Shown: piece by piece, positions 7,466 through 16,065 of the stretch | Layout of the letters: each line of letters begins with the position of its first letter | Position numbering within the stretch: the first letter of the stretch is position 1 | Notes under the pieces: generated by a model | Databases searched by the model: none | Seen by the model: only the letters and a program-made list of their open reading frames with translations | What the model was told of the DNA's origin: nothing | From: JAHECQ01 sp047638695 | GTDB taxonomy: Bacteria > Actinomycetota > Acidimicrobiia > Acidimicrobiales > SZUA-35 | Assembly (NCBI GenBank): GCA_047638695.1 | Contig: JBLINY010000027.1 | Coordinates: 1-47,757, forward strand | DNA length: 47,757 nucleotides | Reading direction: 5' to 3' | Translations under genes and position numbers: made by a program

Positions 7466-9034
7466 TCAGTTGATTCGGCGGTCGATTCCCTGCCAGTAGG
7501 GCTCGCGCAGGTCGGTTTTCAGAATCTTCCCCGACGGGTTGCGGGGGAGTACGTCGAGAAAGTCGACACCGGTTGGGCATTTGAAGTGAGCCAGTCGCTC
7601 GCGACAAAAGGCGATGATCTGGGCTGGGTCGGGAGTAGTGCCGGGCTGGGCGACCACGATGGCCCGGACGGTTTCGCCCCACTTCTCGTCGGGAATGCCG
7701 ATGACGGCAACATCGAGGATCTCGGGGTGGGGCATCAGGGCGTTCTCGACCTCGGCCGGGTAGACGTTTTCGCCACCCGAGATGATCATGTCCTTCACTC
7801 GGTCCTTCAGGTACAGATAGCCCTCCTCCATGTAGCCAGCGTCGCCGGTCCGAAGCCAGCCATCGCCGGGCATCGCCGCTGCGGTATCTGCCGGCTGTCT
7901 CGCATATCCGGTCATCACCTGCGGGCCCCGCACCCACACTTCGCCGACCTCGCCGTCTGCGACCTCTTGCATGGTCTCGGTGTCGACGATCTTCATTTCG
8001 ACCTCCGGTACGGCCTTGCCCACGCTGCGAAGCAGGTGAGCTCGCGGGCCGCCAGGATCGTGATCCTCCCAAGGCAGGTAAGTGGCGGTGGCATGTTCGG
8101 TCAGGCCATACCCGGCAACGAAGTGACACCCGAAGGTGTTGATGGCCCGCACCAGCACATCTTCGGTGATGGGGGCGGCCCCGTAGACGATGTTTCGAAA
8201 CGACGAGAAGTCGGCGGTCGCCGCCTCGGGCGCGGCCAGCAGCATCTGGATAACGGCGGGCACCATGATGGCGTTGGTGACGCCTTCGTCGGGAATCACT
8301 TGGAGCATTTCGGAGGGGTTGATGTCGCGCAACAGCACCGAATCGGCACCGCACCACAGACCGGCAACCGCCCATCCGCTGCCAGCAATGTGAAACAGCG
8401 GCAGGCAAACAAGATTTACCGTGTCTTGGTCGAACTGCCAGACCTCACACCGGTTCACCATCTGCTGCACCAGGGCCCGGTTGCTGACGTCGACTCCCTT
8501 TGGTAGGCCCGTGGTGCCTGAGGTGTAGAGCTGGTAGCAGACGTCGTCCAGCGACGATTCGATGCCGGGGTCGGTGGCTGCCTGAGCCCGCATCCAACCG
8601 TCGAACGAGTCATAGCCCCCAGTCGGTGTGCCGACAACGACGACTTTTCTCAGATGCGGCAGCTCCATCTGATGGAGGTAATCGAGGAACTCTGGACCGA
8701 TCACCAGCACACCGACTTCGGCGTGATCGAGGATGTACTGCATCTCGGCCGGCGCCAGGCGCCAGTTCACGGCGAGGGTGACGGCGTTGATTTTTGCTGC
8801 CCCGAACAGTAGCGGGAAGTACTCGGGTGTGTTGTGAGCGAGGAAGCCCACTCGTTCAGTGGCAACGACGCCTTCGGCGAGAAGCGCCTGAGCGATCTGG
8901 CTCGACTGCTCGTCCCATTCGCCATAGGTGTGATGGCTGCCTTCGAAGCGCATCGCCGAGGCATTTGGTCGTTCCTTGCCGTGATGGCGAATCACCTGGG
9001 CCATCGTGTCCAACTGCACTGGATTTGCCTGCAT
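7466..9034 (-). CDS. AMP-dependent acyl-CoA synthetase (FadD-like)
   Basis: A 522-residue ANL-superfamily ligase that activates a carboxylic acid to acyl-AMP and then acyl-CoA. The A3 phosphate-binding loop is TSGTTGLPKG (171-180). GYGLTE marks the A5 motif, TGDAGYMEEGYLYLKDRVKD the hinge region, and NPSGKILK the A10 motif with catalytic Lys503. Length is normal for medium/long-chain FadD-type enzymes. The start MQANPVQLDT is preceded by an AAAGGA ribosome-binding site. It follows the P450 and acyl-CoA dehydrogenase genes on the same strand with short gaps, forming a three-gene operon for beta-oxidation-like degradation of an acid. Confidence 0.93.
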   Translation of the reverse strand: MQANPVQLDTMAQVIRHHGKERPNASAMRFEGSHHTYGEWDEQSSQIAQALLAEGVVATERVGFLAHNTPEYFPLLFGAAKINAVTLAVNWRLAPAEMQYILDHAEVGVLVIGPEFLDYLHQMELPHLRKVVVVGTPTGGYDSFDGWMRAQAATDPGIESSLDDVCYQLYTSGTTGLPKGVDVSNRALVQQMVNRCEVWQFDQDTVNLVCLPLFHIAGSGWAVAGLWCGADSVLLRDINPSEMLQVIPDEGVTNAIMVPAVIQMLLAAPEAATADFSSFRNIVYGAAPITEDVLVRAINTFGCHFVAGYGLTEHATATYLPWEDHDPGGPRAHLLRSVGKAVPEVEMKIVDTETMQEVADGEVGEVWVRGPQVMTGYARQPADTAAAMPGDGWLRTGDAGYMEEGYLYLKDRVKDMIISGGENVYPAEVENALMPHPEILDVAVIGIPDEKWGETVRAIVVAQPGTTPDPAQIIAFCRERLAHFKCPTGVDFLDVLPRNPSGKILKTDLREPYWQGIDRRIN

Positions 9035-9058
9035 CGGACGATCCTTTCAGTCGTCTCG

Positions 9059-10279
9059 CTAGACGCCCAATTTCACTGGAGCGGCCAAGGGGCCCCGAAA
9101 CACGATGTTGGGACGCCAGCCGACGTCGACCCAGGGATCGAGCGGTAGCTGGGCCTCTGGATAGCGCCGTGTGAACTCGGCAATCACGACATCAATTTCG
9201 AGCCGGGCCAGGGCCGAGCCCAGACAGTGATGCATGCCGCCACCGAAGGACATGATGCGGCTTCCGGTGCGGGTAATGTCGAAGCGGTCAGGGTCGGCGA
9301 AGCGCTCTGGATCTCGGTTGCCGGCCAGGTAATGGAGGTAGCAGCGGGTGCCTTGGGGTATGTCGACGCCGCGGATGGTCGTGGCTGTGCGGGCGGTACG
9401 GGTGGTCATGATAATGCTGGTGTCCCATCGCAACCATTCTTCGACTGCTCCGGGTAGTAATGACGGGTCTTCGTGCAGGTCCCGGCGTTGCTGAGCGTCT
9501 CCGGTGAGGTAGCCAAAAAGGCCCATGGCCAGGCTGTCTCGGGTGGTGTGATGGCCGGCCGAGAACAGCATCATGAGCAGCGCGATCAGCTCATGGTGAT
9601 CGAACGCCGAACCGTCGTCGTCCTCGGCCTGGATGAGAGCGGTGAGGAGGTCGTTGCCGGGGCGCTGCCGGCGGTCGTCGACGATCTCCTCCAGGCGATT
9701 CCATTCTAGAGCCGCCGATGTCTCGCCCTCGGCTTGCTGCTCGGACGTCAAGAACGGAGCGGTGAGGTGGGTGAGAGGGTCGTTGGCCCGATCGAAGAAC
9801 TCCCGGTCGGCGTCGGGAATGCCCAACATCTCGCTAATGACCATGGAAGGAAGTGGATGGAACACCTCCTCACGGAGGTCGACGACGCCGTCGGAATCGA
9901 CGTTCCGTTCGGCTCGATCGAACAGCTCCGCTGTCATGGTTTCGATGCGGGGCCGAAGCAGCTCAATTCGGCGAGGGGTAAAGGCTCGCAGCGCCAAGCC
10001 ACGAAGCCGTGACAGGTCGGGGTTGTCGTAGAACGTGAGGCGGCGGCTGGCGTAGTCGAAGGCGTACCCCGACCCGAGACGGCCTCGTAGTTCCTCGATG
10101 AAGAGGTCCCGCGGTGTACCGAAGGCGGGCGAGCGTGAGATGGCCGCCATGTCGGCATGACCGGTCAGCACGAAGGCGTTGAGTGACTCGCTCCAATGGA
10201 TCGGGTCGTCGGCCCGCAGGCGATGTAGTAGTGGATAGGGGTCGACTCGCAATTCAGGGTCGCGGGGATCGAAACTCAC
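9059..10279 (-). CDS. Cytochrome P450
   Basis: A 406-residue bacterial class I P450. The heme Cys is C352 in FGGGMHHCLG. The K-helix ExxR is E281-W-L-R284. The I-helix is LFSAGHHTTRD (239-248): the acidic residue usually before the conserved Thr (as in AGHETT) is His here, while both Thr are kept. It needs a ferredoxin and reductase; a [3Fe-4S] ferredoxin and a ferredoxin reductase lie about 8 kb away at 18483-19901. GTG start, 12 bp after the acyl-CoA dehydrogenase stop. Probable role: hydroxylation in a lipid or terpenoid/steroid catabolic route (inference). Confidence 0.93.
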   Translation of the reverse strand: MSFDPRDPELRVDPYPLLHRLRADDPIHWSESLNAFVLTGHADMAAISRSPAFGTPRDLFIEELRGRLGSGYAFDYASRRLTFYDNPDLSRLRGLALRAFTPRRIELLRPRIETMTAELFDRAERNVDSDGVVDLREEVFHPLPSMVISEMLGIPDADREFFDRANDPLTHLTAPFLTSEQQAEGETSAALEWNRLEEIVDDRRQRPGNDLLTALIQAEDDDGSAFDHHELIALLMMLFSAGHHTTRDSLAMGLFGYLTGDAQQRRDLHEDPSLLPGAVEEWLRWDTSIIMTTRTARTATTIRGVDIPQGTRCYLHYLAGNRDPERFADPDRFDITRTGSRIMSFGGGMHHCLGSALARLEIDVVIAEFTRRYPEAQLPLDPWVDVGWRPNIVFRGPLAAPVKLGV

Positions 10280-10291
10280 AGCCGTCCGCCC

Positions 10292-11542
10292 CTACGACCG
10301 GACCGTCTCGTTCCAGGGTCCGGTGTCGTTTCGAGGCTCGCGAGGCAGGCCGAGTACTCGTTCTCCGACGATGTTGCGTTGCACCTCCGAGCTGCCGCTG
10401 TAGATCGTTCCGGGGCGTGCTCCCATGAAGGTAGTGACCCATCCTGCTGACGATGCAGGGCTGCCGACATCATCAACACCGACGCCGGTGGCAGCGTCGC
10501 GGCCCGTAAGGGTGAGGGCCTCGGCTCCGAGGATGTCGAGAGCGAGTTCGGTGAGCTTCTGGTGGTATTCCGACCACAACAGCTTGTTCAGCGACGACTC
10601 GGGGCCCTGGTGGTAGCCGCTCAGAGCGTTGGTGACGGCTCGCATGCCCTGGAACTTCATGATCTGCACCTTCGAATGGCACCACGCCAGCCGTTGCCGA
10701 ATGAGCGGGTCGCTCAGTCTTCCTCGATCGCGGGCCATTCCGATGAGTCGGTCGAGCTCCTCGCCGTATCGAATGCCCATGGTTGTGGCGTCGTCGCCGC
10801 GCTCGTAGGCGAGCAAGGTGTTGGCTACCGCCCAGCCGTTGTGCACCCCTCCGACGACGTTCCCCTTCGCCGTTCTGGCATCGGTGAAGAACACTTCGTT
10901 GAAGTCGTGGTGACGAGAGGCATTGACGATCGGCCGCACCTCGACGCCGGGTTGATCGATCGGGCACAGCAGGAACGAGATGCCCGCTTGTTTGCGGACA
11001 GAGGTGTCGGTACGGCAGAGCACGAAGATCCAGTTGGCGTTGTGGCCTTGTGAGGTCCAGATCTTCTGGCCATTGATGATCCACTCGTCGCCATCGAGCT
11101 CGGCCCGGGTGGCAAGTGACGCCAGGTCCGAGCCCGAGTTGGGCTCGCTGTAGCCCTGGCACCACACGTCGGTGCCATTGAGGATGCGAGGAAGGAAGTG
11201 CTGTTGCTGTTCTTCGGTACCCCACTCGATCAGGGTGTGCCCCAACATGCCGATGCTGAAGATGTCGTTGTCGTTGCCGGTCGGTACGCCGGCCTTTGCG
11301 AACTCTTCGGCCAGCACGGTGCGTTCCAACTGCGACAGGCCAGCGCCACCGAACTTTTCCGGCCAGGCAACCCCCAGCAGACTGTTTTCGGCCAGCGTTG
11401 GCCGCCAGTGGGTGATGAAGGTGGTGCGTTCCTCGGGTGACAGCGCCCCCATGCCCGACCAATCGGCAGGAAGTTCGCGGGCGAGGAGGGCCTGGATCTT
11501 TTCTCGGAATGCGCCAGCCTCGGCCGTGTAGTTGGGGTCCAT
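10292..11542 (-). CDS. Acyl-CoA dehydrogenase (FadE-type)
   Basis: A 416-residue flavoprotein that introduces an alpha-beta double bond into acyl-CoA. Family marks are WPEKFGGAGLSQLERTVLAEE, WCQGYSEPNSGSDLASLATRA, INGQKIWTSQGHNANW and the C-terminal GSSEVQRNIVGERVLGLPRE. At the position of the classical catalytic Glu (YEG in MCAD) it has Ser (IYSGSS). A non-Glu residue there is common in actinobacterial FadE paralogs, some of which use a Glu elsewhere or work as heteromers. The ATG at 11542 is chosen because a longer frame would run into the divergent amidase gene 25 bp away. It heads the operon with the P450 and FadD genes. Confidence 0.92.
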   Translation of the reverse strand: MDPNYTAEAGAFREKIQALLARELPADWSGMGALSPEERTTFITHWRPTLAENSLLGVAWPEKFGGAGLSQLERTVLAEEFAKAGVPTGNDNDIFSIGMLGHTLIEWGTEEQQQHFLPRILNGTDVWCQGYSEPNSGSDLASLATRAELDGDEWIINGQKIWTSQGHNANWIFVLCRTDTSVRKQAGISFLLCPIDQPGVEVRPIVNASRHHDFNEVFFTDARTAKGNVVGGVHNGWAVANTLLAYERGDDATTMGIRYGEELDRLIGMARDRGRLSDPLIRQRLAWCHSKVQIMKFQGMRAVTNALSGYHQGPESSLNKLLWSEYHQKLTELALDILGAEALTLTGRDAATGVGVDDVGSPASSAGWVTTFMGARPGTIYSGSSEVQRNIVGERVLGLPREPRNDTGPWNETVRS

Positions 11543-11567
11543 AGTCGGAGTCTGGCACGATTCGCGA

Positions 11568-13049
11568 ATGGATCTCACACTCTCGGATCTCCCACTCGCG
11601 CCTGCCGTTGATCAGGTGGCGGCCGTCAAGAACGGGGTGGTTTCAGCCGCCGATCTGTTGGAAGCCACGCTCGCTCGGTACGAGCGGTTCAATCCTGATC
11701 TCAACGCCATCGTTGTCACCAGTCTCGACGAAGCGCGAGCTCGGGCCGTCGAGCTCGACGCCGCCGCAGCCGCCGGCCAACCATTGGGACCCCTGCACGG
11801 CCTGCCCATGACGATCAAGGAAGCATTCAACTGGGCCGGCAAGCCAACGACGTGGGGCTATCCGGCAATGGCCGACAACATCGCCGACGACAATGCCACC
11901 ATGGTGCAGCGGCTACACGACGCCGGAGCCGTGATCTACGGGAAGACCAACGTGCCGATCTCGCTTGGCGATTGGCAGAGCTTCAACGAAATCTACGGAA
12001 CGACCAACAACCCGTGGGATCTGTCTCGTTCGCCCGGTGGTTCCTCGGGCGGTTCGGCCGCCGCTCTGGCCGCAGGAATGGCCGGCCTCGAGCTTGGCAG
12101 CGACATTGGCGCCTCTATCCGAAACCCGGCCCATTACTGCGGCGTGTTTGGCCACAAGCCGACCTTCGACCTGCTTCCGATGACCGGCCACTCGTTGCCC
12201 GGCAGTCACCCGCTGATTGACATCGGAGTTGTTGGGCCGCTGGCTCGGTCGGCTGCGGATCTCGATCTCGCCCTCGATGTGTTGGCTGGCCCCGATCGTT
12301 TCAACGCCGTCGGCTATCGAATCGACCTGCCCTCCGAGCCGAGAACCGAGCTCAGTCAGTTCAAGGTCGGGGTCATGCTCGAGAGTCCGGTGCTGACACA
12401 GGATGACGAGCTGACAGCGCAGCTCACTGCTTCGGTGGCAGCCCTGGAGCAGGCCGGACTTCAGGTGCACTGGGATGCCAAGCCCGACATAGACCAGATC
12501 GCTGCCCACGAGAACTATCTGGTCTTGCTTCGGGCCGCATTGGCTGCCTTTGTCGTAGAGGACGATCTTGGCCCGCACGAGGCCGCGGCCGAGAGGTATC
12601 GAGCAGGCGATCGCGACTATCGAGCTATCGCCGGCCGCGGCATCACCATCAGCCACCGCCACTGGTGGCATGCATCGAACGAGCGTGAGAACTTGCGGGG
12701 CAAGTGGGCCGAGTTCTTCAACGACTACGACCTGCTGTTATGTCCGATCGCGGCGTCGGCCGCCATCATGCACGACCATGTAGGCGAGCGGCCCGAGCGC
12801 ACGATCGCGGTGAACGGAGGCCGACAGCCCGGCATCGACCAGATGTTCTGGGCAGGTTGGTCGTGCAACGTCTACCTCCCGGCCACGATGGCGCCGGTCG
12901 GCGTTACGGCGAGTGGTCTGCCGGTTGGTCTGCAGATCGTTGCGCCACATCTGCACGATCGACGATCGATCGCCTTCGCCGGTCTGATCGAGCGTGAACT
13001 CGGCGGGTTCGTCCCTCCGCCTGGCTATGAGGCGCTCCCGGCTAGGTGA
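11568..13049 (+). CDS. Amidase signature family hydrolase
   Basis: A 493-residue serine amidase. The Ser-cisSer-Lys triad is visible: Lys84 in MTIKEAFNWAG, Ser159 in SPGGSSGGSAAALAAG and nucleophile Ser183 in GSDIGASIRNPA. The 24-residue spacing between the two Ser matches characterised members. It hydrolyses an amide to acid plus ammonia; substrate unknown. Lone plus-strand gene, divergent from the acyl-CoA dehydrogenase operon with a 25-bp spacer. Its TGA stop lies inside the first copy of a 14-bp tandem duplication. Confidence 0.92.
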   Translation: MDLTLSDLPLAPAVDQVAAVKNGVVSAADLLEATLARYERFNPDLNAIVVTSLDEARARAVELDAAAAAGQPLGPLHGLPMTIKEAFNWAGKPTTWGYPAMADNIADDNATMVQRLHDAGAVIYGKTNVPISLGDWQSFNEIYGTTNNPWDLSRSPGGSSGGSAAALAAGMAGLELGSDIGASIRNPAHYCGVFGHKPTFDLLPMTGHSLPGSHPLIDIGVVGPLARSAADLDLALDVLAGPDRFNAVGYRIDLPSEPRTELSQFKVGVMLESPVLTQDDELTAQLTASVAALEQAGLQVHWDAKPDIDQIAAHENYLVLLRAALAAFVVEDDLGPHEAAAERYRAGDRDYRAIAGRGITISHRHWWHASNERENLRGKWAEFFNDYDLLLCPIAASAAIMHDHVGERPERTIAVNGGRQPGIDQMFWAGWSCNVYLPATMAPVGVTASGLPVGLQIVAPHLHDRRSIAFAGLIERELGGFVPPPGYEALPAR

Positions 13050-13064
13050 CCCCGGCTAGGTGAC
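13037..13064. repeat. 14-bp tandem duplication spanning the amidase stop
   Basis: CCCGGCTAGGTGAC occurs twice without a gap (13037-13050, 13051-13064). The amidase ends in the first copy (GCT AGG TGA), so the second is untranslated. It also fills the whole spacer up to the converging gene's stop at 13065. Confidence 0.92.
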
Positions 13065-13901
13065 CTATATCCGGGCTTTGGCCACCGGCAGGCCAGGCAC
13101 GTCGGCCCGGGTCCGGAAGACGGTGCCGGCCCGACCGGGGTCGTCGGTGTTGTCGGCCGTGACGATGTAGAGATCGCGGCGATCCTCGCCGCCGAAGCAC
13201 ACACTGGTGACGGCCTTGGCCGGCACATCGATCGAATCGACCACCTCGCCGGTTGGCGAAAGACCTCGAACGGCGCTGTTGCCGTAATCGGCGACCCAGA
13301 TGGTGCCGGCTTCATCGACGGCGAGGCCGTCAGGGAAGAACTTCGCGTGCTCGTTGAGGGCTCGACGATTGACCAGTTGATCATCTTCGATGTCGTGGCA
13401 GATCAGGTGATGTTTGCCCGTATCGGCGTGGTAGATCGTCGTCTCGTCCGGTGAGAAGCCGATGCCGTTGGTGAGCGTGACCCCGCCGTAGACCTCGGAT
13501 GTCGAACCGTCGAGTTCGATCCGATAACACTCACCCGGGGTCTGATCCTCGAAGTCACCGGCGAAGGGATCGGAGCGGATCGTGCCGCAGTAGATGCGCC
13601 CGTGGGAATCGGTCATGAGATCGTTGAACGAAACGCCTGGCTCGAAGATGACCCGCGTCTTGCCGTCTTTCACGTGACAGACGTTGCGGCCGCCGACCAC
13701 AAAGCCTCCGTCGGCATGAAGAGCGATGCCGCCGACGCCGCGACGCTTCGGGATGGCAACAGTAATCTCGCCATCGGGTGAGCGACGGTAAACACCCCCG
13801 TTCGGGACGTCGCTGAAGTAGAGGTTGTTGTCGTCATCGACTCGGGGGCCTTCGATCAGTCCGTACCCGAATGCAAGTGTCTCGATCTCACGTGGTGCCA
13901 T
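13065..13901 (-). CDS. SMP-30/gluconolactonase family protein
   Basis: A 278-residue six-bladed beta-propeller lactonase-like protein. Metal-site residues expected for SMP-30 enzymes are present: Glu in GLIEGPRVDDDNNLYFSDVP, Asn/Asp in TLTNGIGFSPDETTIYHADT, and Asp in FFPDGLAVDEAGTIWVADYG. These proteins hydrolyse sugar or other lactones with a divalent metal. Normal length, no signal peptide. Upstream is a duplicated promoter-like element. It converges with the amidase gene, their ends separated only by a 14-bp repeat copy. Confidence 0.9.
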   Translation of the reverse strand: MAPREIETLAFGYGLIEGPRVDDDNNLYFSDVPNGGVYRRSPDGEITVAIPKRRGVGGIALHADGGFVVGGRNVCHVKDGKTRVIFEPGVSFNDLMTDSHGRIYCGTIRSDPFAGDFEDQTPGECYRIELDGSTSEVYGGVTLTNGIGFSPDETTIYHADTGKHHLICHDIEDDQLVNRRALNEHAKFFPDGLAVDEAGTIWVADYGNSAVRGLSPTGEVVDSIDVPAKAVTSVCFGGEDRRDLYIVTADNTDDPGRAGTVFRTRADVPGLPVAKARI

Positions 13902-13904
13902 TGA

Positions 13905-13936
13905 GTGCTTTTAGCTCACCCCGTGCTTTTAGCCCA
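13905..13936. repeat. 18-bp tandem duplication of the SMP-30 promoter-proximal region
   Basis: GTGCTTTTAGCTCA (13905-13918) recurs 18 bp later as GTGCTTTTAGCCCA (13923-13936), one mismatch in 14. On the gene's strand each copy contains GCTAAAAGCAC. The inner copy puts TAAAAG 6 nt before the ATG at 13901, a spacing seen at many starts here. The duplication may therefore have doubled a -10-like element. Confidence 0.75.
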
Positions 13937-13940
13937 ATCT

Positions 13941-14243
13941 CTAGCTGAGCGCGGCCATGAAAAGCGCTTGCACTTCGTCATCGGTAATGGGGCCATGTGA
14001 AGCAACCGCCGGCGATCCCTTAGAGGCCTCGTGCGGCGTCTCGCGGAGGTCGATCACCACGTCGTCAGCTGCGTCGGTAGCGGATGGCGAACGCAGACCA
14101 TCGACAACGGCGACCACGATCACGACGGATCCAGTCAGAACGAGAAATCGTGCTGCCCCACTGATGTCGGCGATGCCGCTGAGGGTCACTGCTGCCGCCA
14201 TCGCTGCCAGCAGGCCGATTAATCCCAGAATTATTCGTTTCAT
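13941..14243 (-). CDS. Small membrane protein of unknown function
   Basis: About 100 residues starting MKRIILGLIGLLAAMAAAVTL, followed by a second hydrophobic segment (FLVLTGSVVIVVAVVDGL) and an acidic soluble tail with DDVVIDLRETPHEASKG. The ATG at 14243 has a GGAGG ribosome-binding site 8 nt upstream, so this start is preferred over one seven codons earlier. Two membrane segments with a C-terminal cytoplasmic tail are predicted. Not recognised as any family. Confidence 0.65.
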   Translation of the reverse strand: MKRIILGLIGLLAAMAAAVTLSGIADISGAARFLVLTGSVVIVVAVVDGLRSPSATDAADDVVIDLRETPHEASKGSPAVASHGPITDDEVQALFMAALS

Positions 14244-14315
14244 TGATTCAGCCTCCACAAGCATCGTCCACTGAAAGGTTACTTAATGTGGTTGATGAAC
14301 ACAAAGAGTGAGCAA

Positions 14316-14825
14316 CTACGCATCGAACACGATGTTTCCGTCGCTTTGGGCGACCAGAGGTTCTTCGGTGGACCATGGGAAGTTGATCCACTGGTCGGTC
14401 TGCTTCCAGATGTAGTCGCACTTCACCAGCGAGTGAGACTTTTCGTACAGGACGGCCGTTCGTGATTCGGCCACCACGTCTTGGCAATAGTCGTGTACGG
14501 CCTTCAGTGTGTGCCCTGTGTCGGCGACATCGTCGGCCACGAGGATCTTGGCGTCGGTGAGGTCGACCTTGTCCATGTAGGGCGGCAGCATCACGGGAAC
14601 CTCGAGCCGGTCGTCCACGCCGCTGTAAAACTCAAGGTTCATCACGTACAGATTTTTGACCGACAACGCGTAACCGAGCGAGCCGGCAGCGAAGAGCCCA
14701 CCCCGGGCGATGGCCAAGATCATGTCAGGCCGGAATCCGCTGTCGGCGACTTGTTTGGCCAACTCCCGAATGGCCACGCCATAGGTGGCCCAGTCGAGTA
14801 CTTCGCGTTCCTCAGATGCAGGCAT
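14316..14825 (-). CDS. Phosphoribosyltransferase (xanthine/hypoxanthine type I)
   Basis: A 169-residue type I phosphoribosyltransferase, which joins a purine base to PRPP to give the nucleotide. The PRPP-binding motif is ILVADDVADTGHTLKAV. ILAIARGGLFAAG gives the pyrophosphate-loop Arg-Gly-Gly, and YIWKQTDQWINFPW near the C-terminus resembles the base-binding region of xanthine/guanine enzymes. Length is normal. TAACTT lies 6 nt before the ATG, suggesting a leaderless message. The exact base is not decidable; xanthine or guanine salvage is likeliest. Confidence 0.85.
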   Translation of the reverse strand: MPASEEREVLDWATYGVAIRELAKQVADSGFRPDMILAIARGGLFAAGSLGYALSVKNLYVMNLEFYSGVDDRLEVPVMLPPYMDKVDLTDAKILVADDVADTGHTLKAVHDYCQDVVAESRTAVLYEKSHSLVKCDYIWKQTDQWINFPWSTEEPLVAQSDGNIVFDA

Positions 14826-14837
14826 ACAGGGAAGTTA
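14826..14837 (-). promoter_or_regulatory. -10 element of the phosphoribosyltransferase gene
   Basis: On the minus strand TAACTT (14832-14837) is followed by 6 nt and the ATG, with no Shine-Dalgarno sequence. In the same intergenic space on the plus strand TAGGAT (14868-14873) lies 9 nt before the M23 peptidase ATG. Confidence 0.45.
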
Positions 14838-14882
14838 CCCATAACAGACCCGAGCTTGTCCGCTTAGTAGGATCTGTTCGTC

Positions 14883-16055
14883 ATGCGTCGCCCCGTCACC
14901 ATCATGGTGTTCTGTCTTCTTTCCGCCATGACTCTCTCATTTTCGGTCGCCCCGAGAGCGGTCGACGCGGAGGACAAGATTGCCAATGCCAGAGCTGAAC
15001 GCGACGAATTGCGAACACAGAAGGCCGATGCGGCCGCCGAACTCGACGCTGCGAAAGCTGATGATGCACAGGTCGCCCAGGCGCTTCGGGACATCACTGA
15101 CTCGGTCAACGCACAGCTAGCCGACCTCGATGACCTTCGTCGGCAACTCGAGATTGCTGAAGGCATCGCGGCCGAGGCAGGGGAAGAGGTGGCCGCCGCC
15201 GACTCCGAGCGCGAAGCGATAGAAGACGAACTCGGCGAGCTGGCAGTGGTTGGATTTCTCCGCAGTACGGGTGACGAGCAGAGTCTCTTCTTCGCATCAG
15301 CGGACCCGACAGAGGCGACGCGGCAAGCGTCCATGCTTCAGTTTGCCAACACCGATGCCGCCGACTTGCTCGAGGAGATGCGGATAATCATCGAGGATCG
15401 CAACATTGCTGAGGCGATCGCTCAGGCCGCAGTTGACGAGTCCAAGTTGTTCGAGTTCGAGATGGAAGCGATCTTGGACGAGCTCGAGGACGAGCTCGAT
15501 GCTCAGTCGACGCTGAAGGCTGAACTCGAGGCCAGGGTTGGTAGCTGGAACGAGAAGCTCAGCGAACTCCAGCAGGAAGAGGACGAGCTCAGCCAGTTCA
15601 TCCGCGAGGAAGAGGCCAAGCTTGCGCCGCCGCCGCCCCCGAATCCTTCAGCGCCAGGAACTACCTCGGCGAGTGGGTTCCAGTGGCCGGTCGGCGGTCG
15701 GGTCACCAGCGAGTTCGGTTATCGGGTACACCCGATCTACAGCACCCGCAGGCTGCACGCCGGGATCGATCTCGGAGCTCCCTCCGGCACGCCAATTGTG
15801 GCGGCCAAGGGTGGCACCGTCATCAGCGCCGGTTCCCGCGGCGGCTACGGCACGACCGTTGTGATTAGCCACGGTGGTGGCATTAGCACGCTCTACGCCC
15901 ACCAGTCGCGCCTGGCGGTTCAGACCGGCGATGTGGTCGGGCGCGGCGACGTGATTGGCTACGTCGGCTCAACGGGCAACTCGACCGGGCCCCACCTGCA
16001 CTTCGAGGTGAGGGTCAGCGGCACGCCGAATAACCCTCGGGGCTATTTGCCTTAG
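14883..16055 (+). CDS. M23 family peptidase with coiled coil (EnvC-like)
   Basis: A 390-residue exported protein: signal peptide (MRRPVTIMVFCLLSAMTLSFSVAPRAVDA), long Glu/Ala-rich coiled coils over about residues 30-255, a Pro-rich linker (KLAPPPPPNPSAPG), and a C-terminal LytM/M23 domain. Zinc ligands are visible in RLHAGIDLG (H-x3-D) and HLHFEV (H-x-H). Such proteins cleave peptidoglycan cross-links or activate amidases during division. All metal residues are present, so an active endopeptidase is likely. A TAGGAT element 9 nt before the ATG suggests a leaderless message. Confidence 0.92.
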   Translation: MRRPVTIMVFCLLSAMTLSFSVAPRAVDAEDKIANARAERDELRTQKADAAAELDAAKADDAQVAQALRDITDSVNAQLADLDDLRRQLEIAEGIAAEAGEEVAAADSEREAIEDELGELAVVGFLRSTGDEQSLFFASADPTEATRQASMLQFANTDAADLLEEMRIIIEDRNIAEAIAQAAVDESKLFEFEMEAILDELEDELDAQSTLKAELEARVGSWNEKLSELQQEEDELSQFIREEEAKLAPPPPPNPSAPGTTSASGFQWPVGGRVTSEFGYRVHPIYSTRRLHAGIDLGAPSGTPIVAAKGGTVISAGSRGGYGTTVVISHGGGISTLYAHQSRLAVQTGDVVGRGDVIGYVGSTGNSTGPHLHFEVRVSGTPNNPRGYLP

Positions 16056-16065
16056 CGTCGGAACC

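Noticed and set aside
7466..7468. Second selenocysteine candidate at the acyl-CoA synthetase TGA
   Set aside because: The protein is complete at this stop for its family and no redox motif or SECIS-like hairpin is near.
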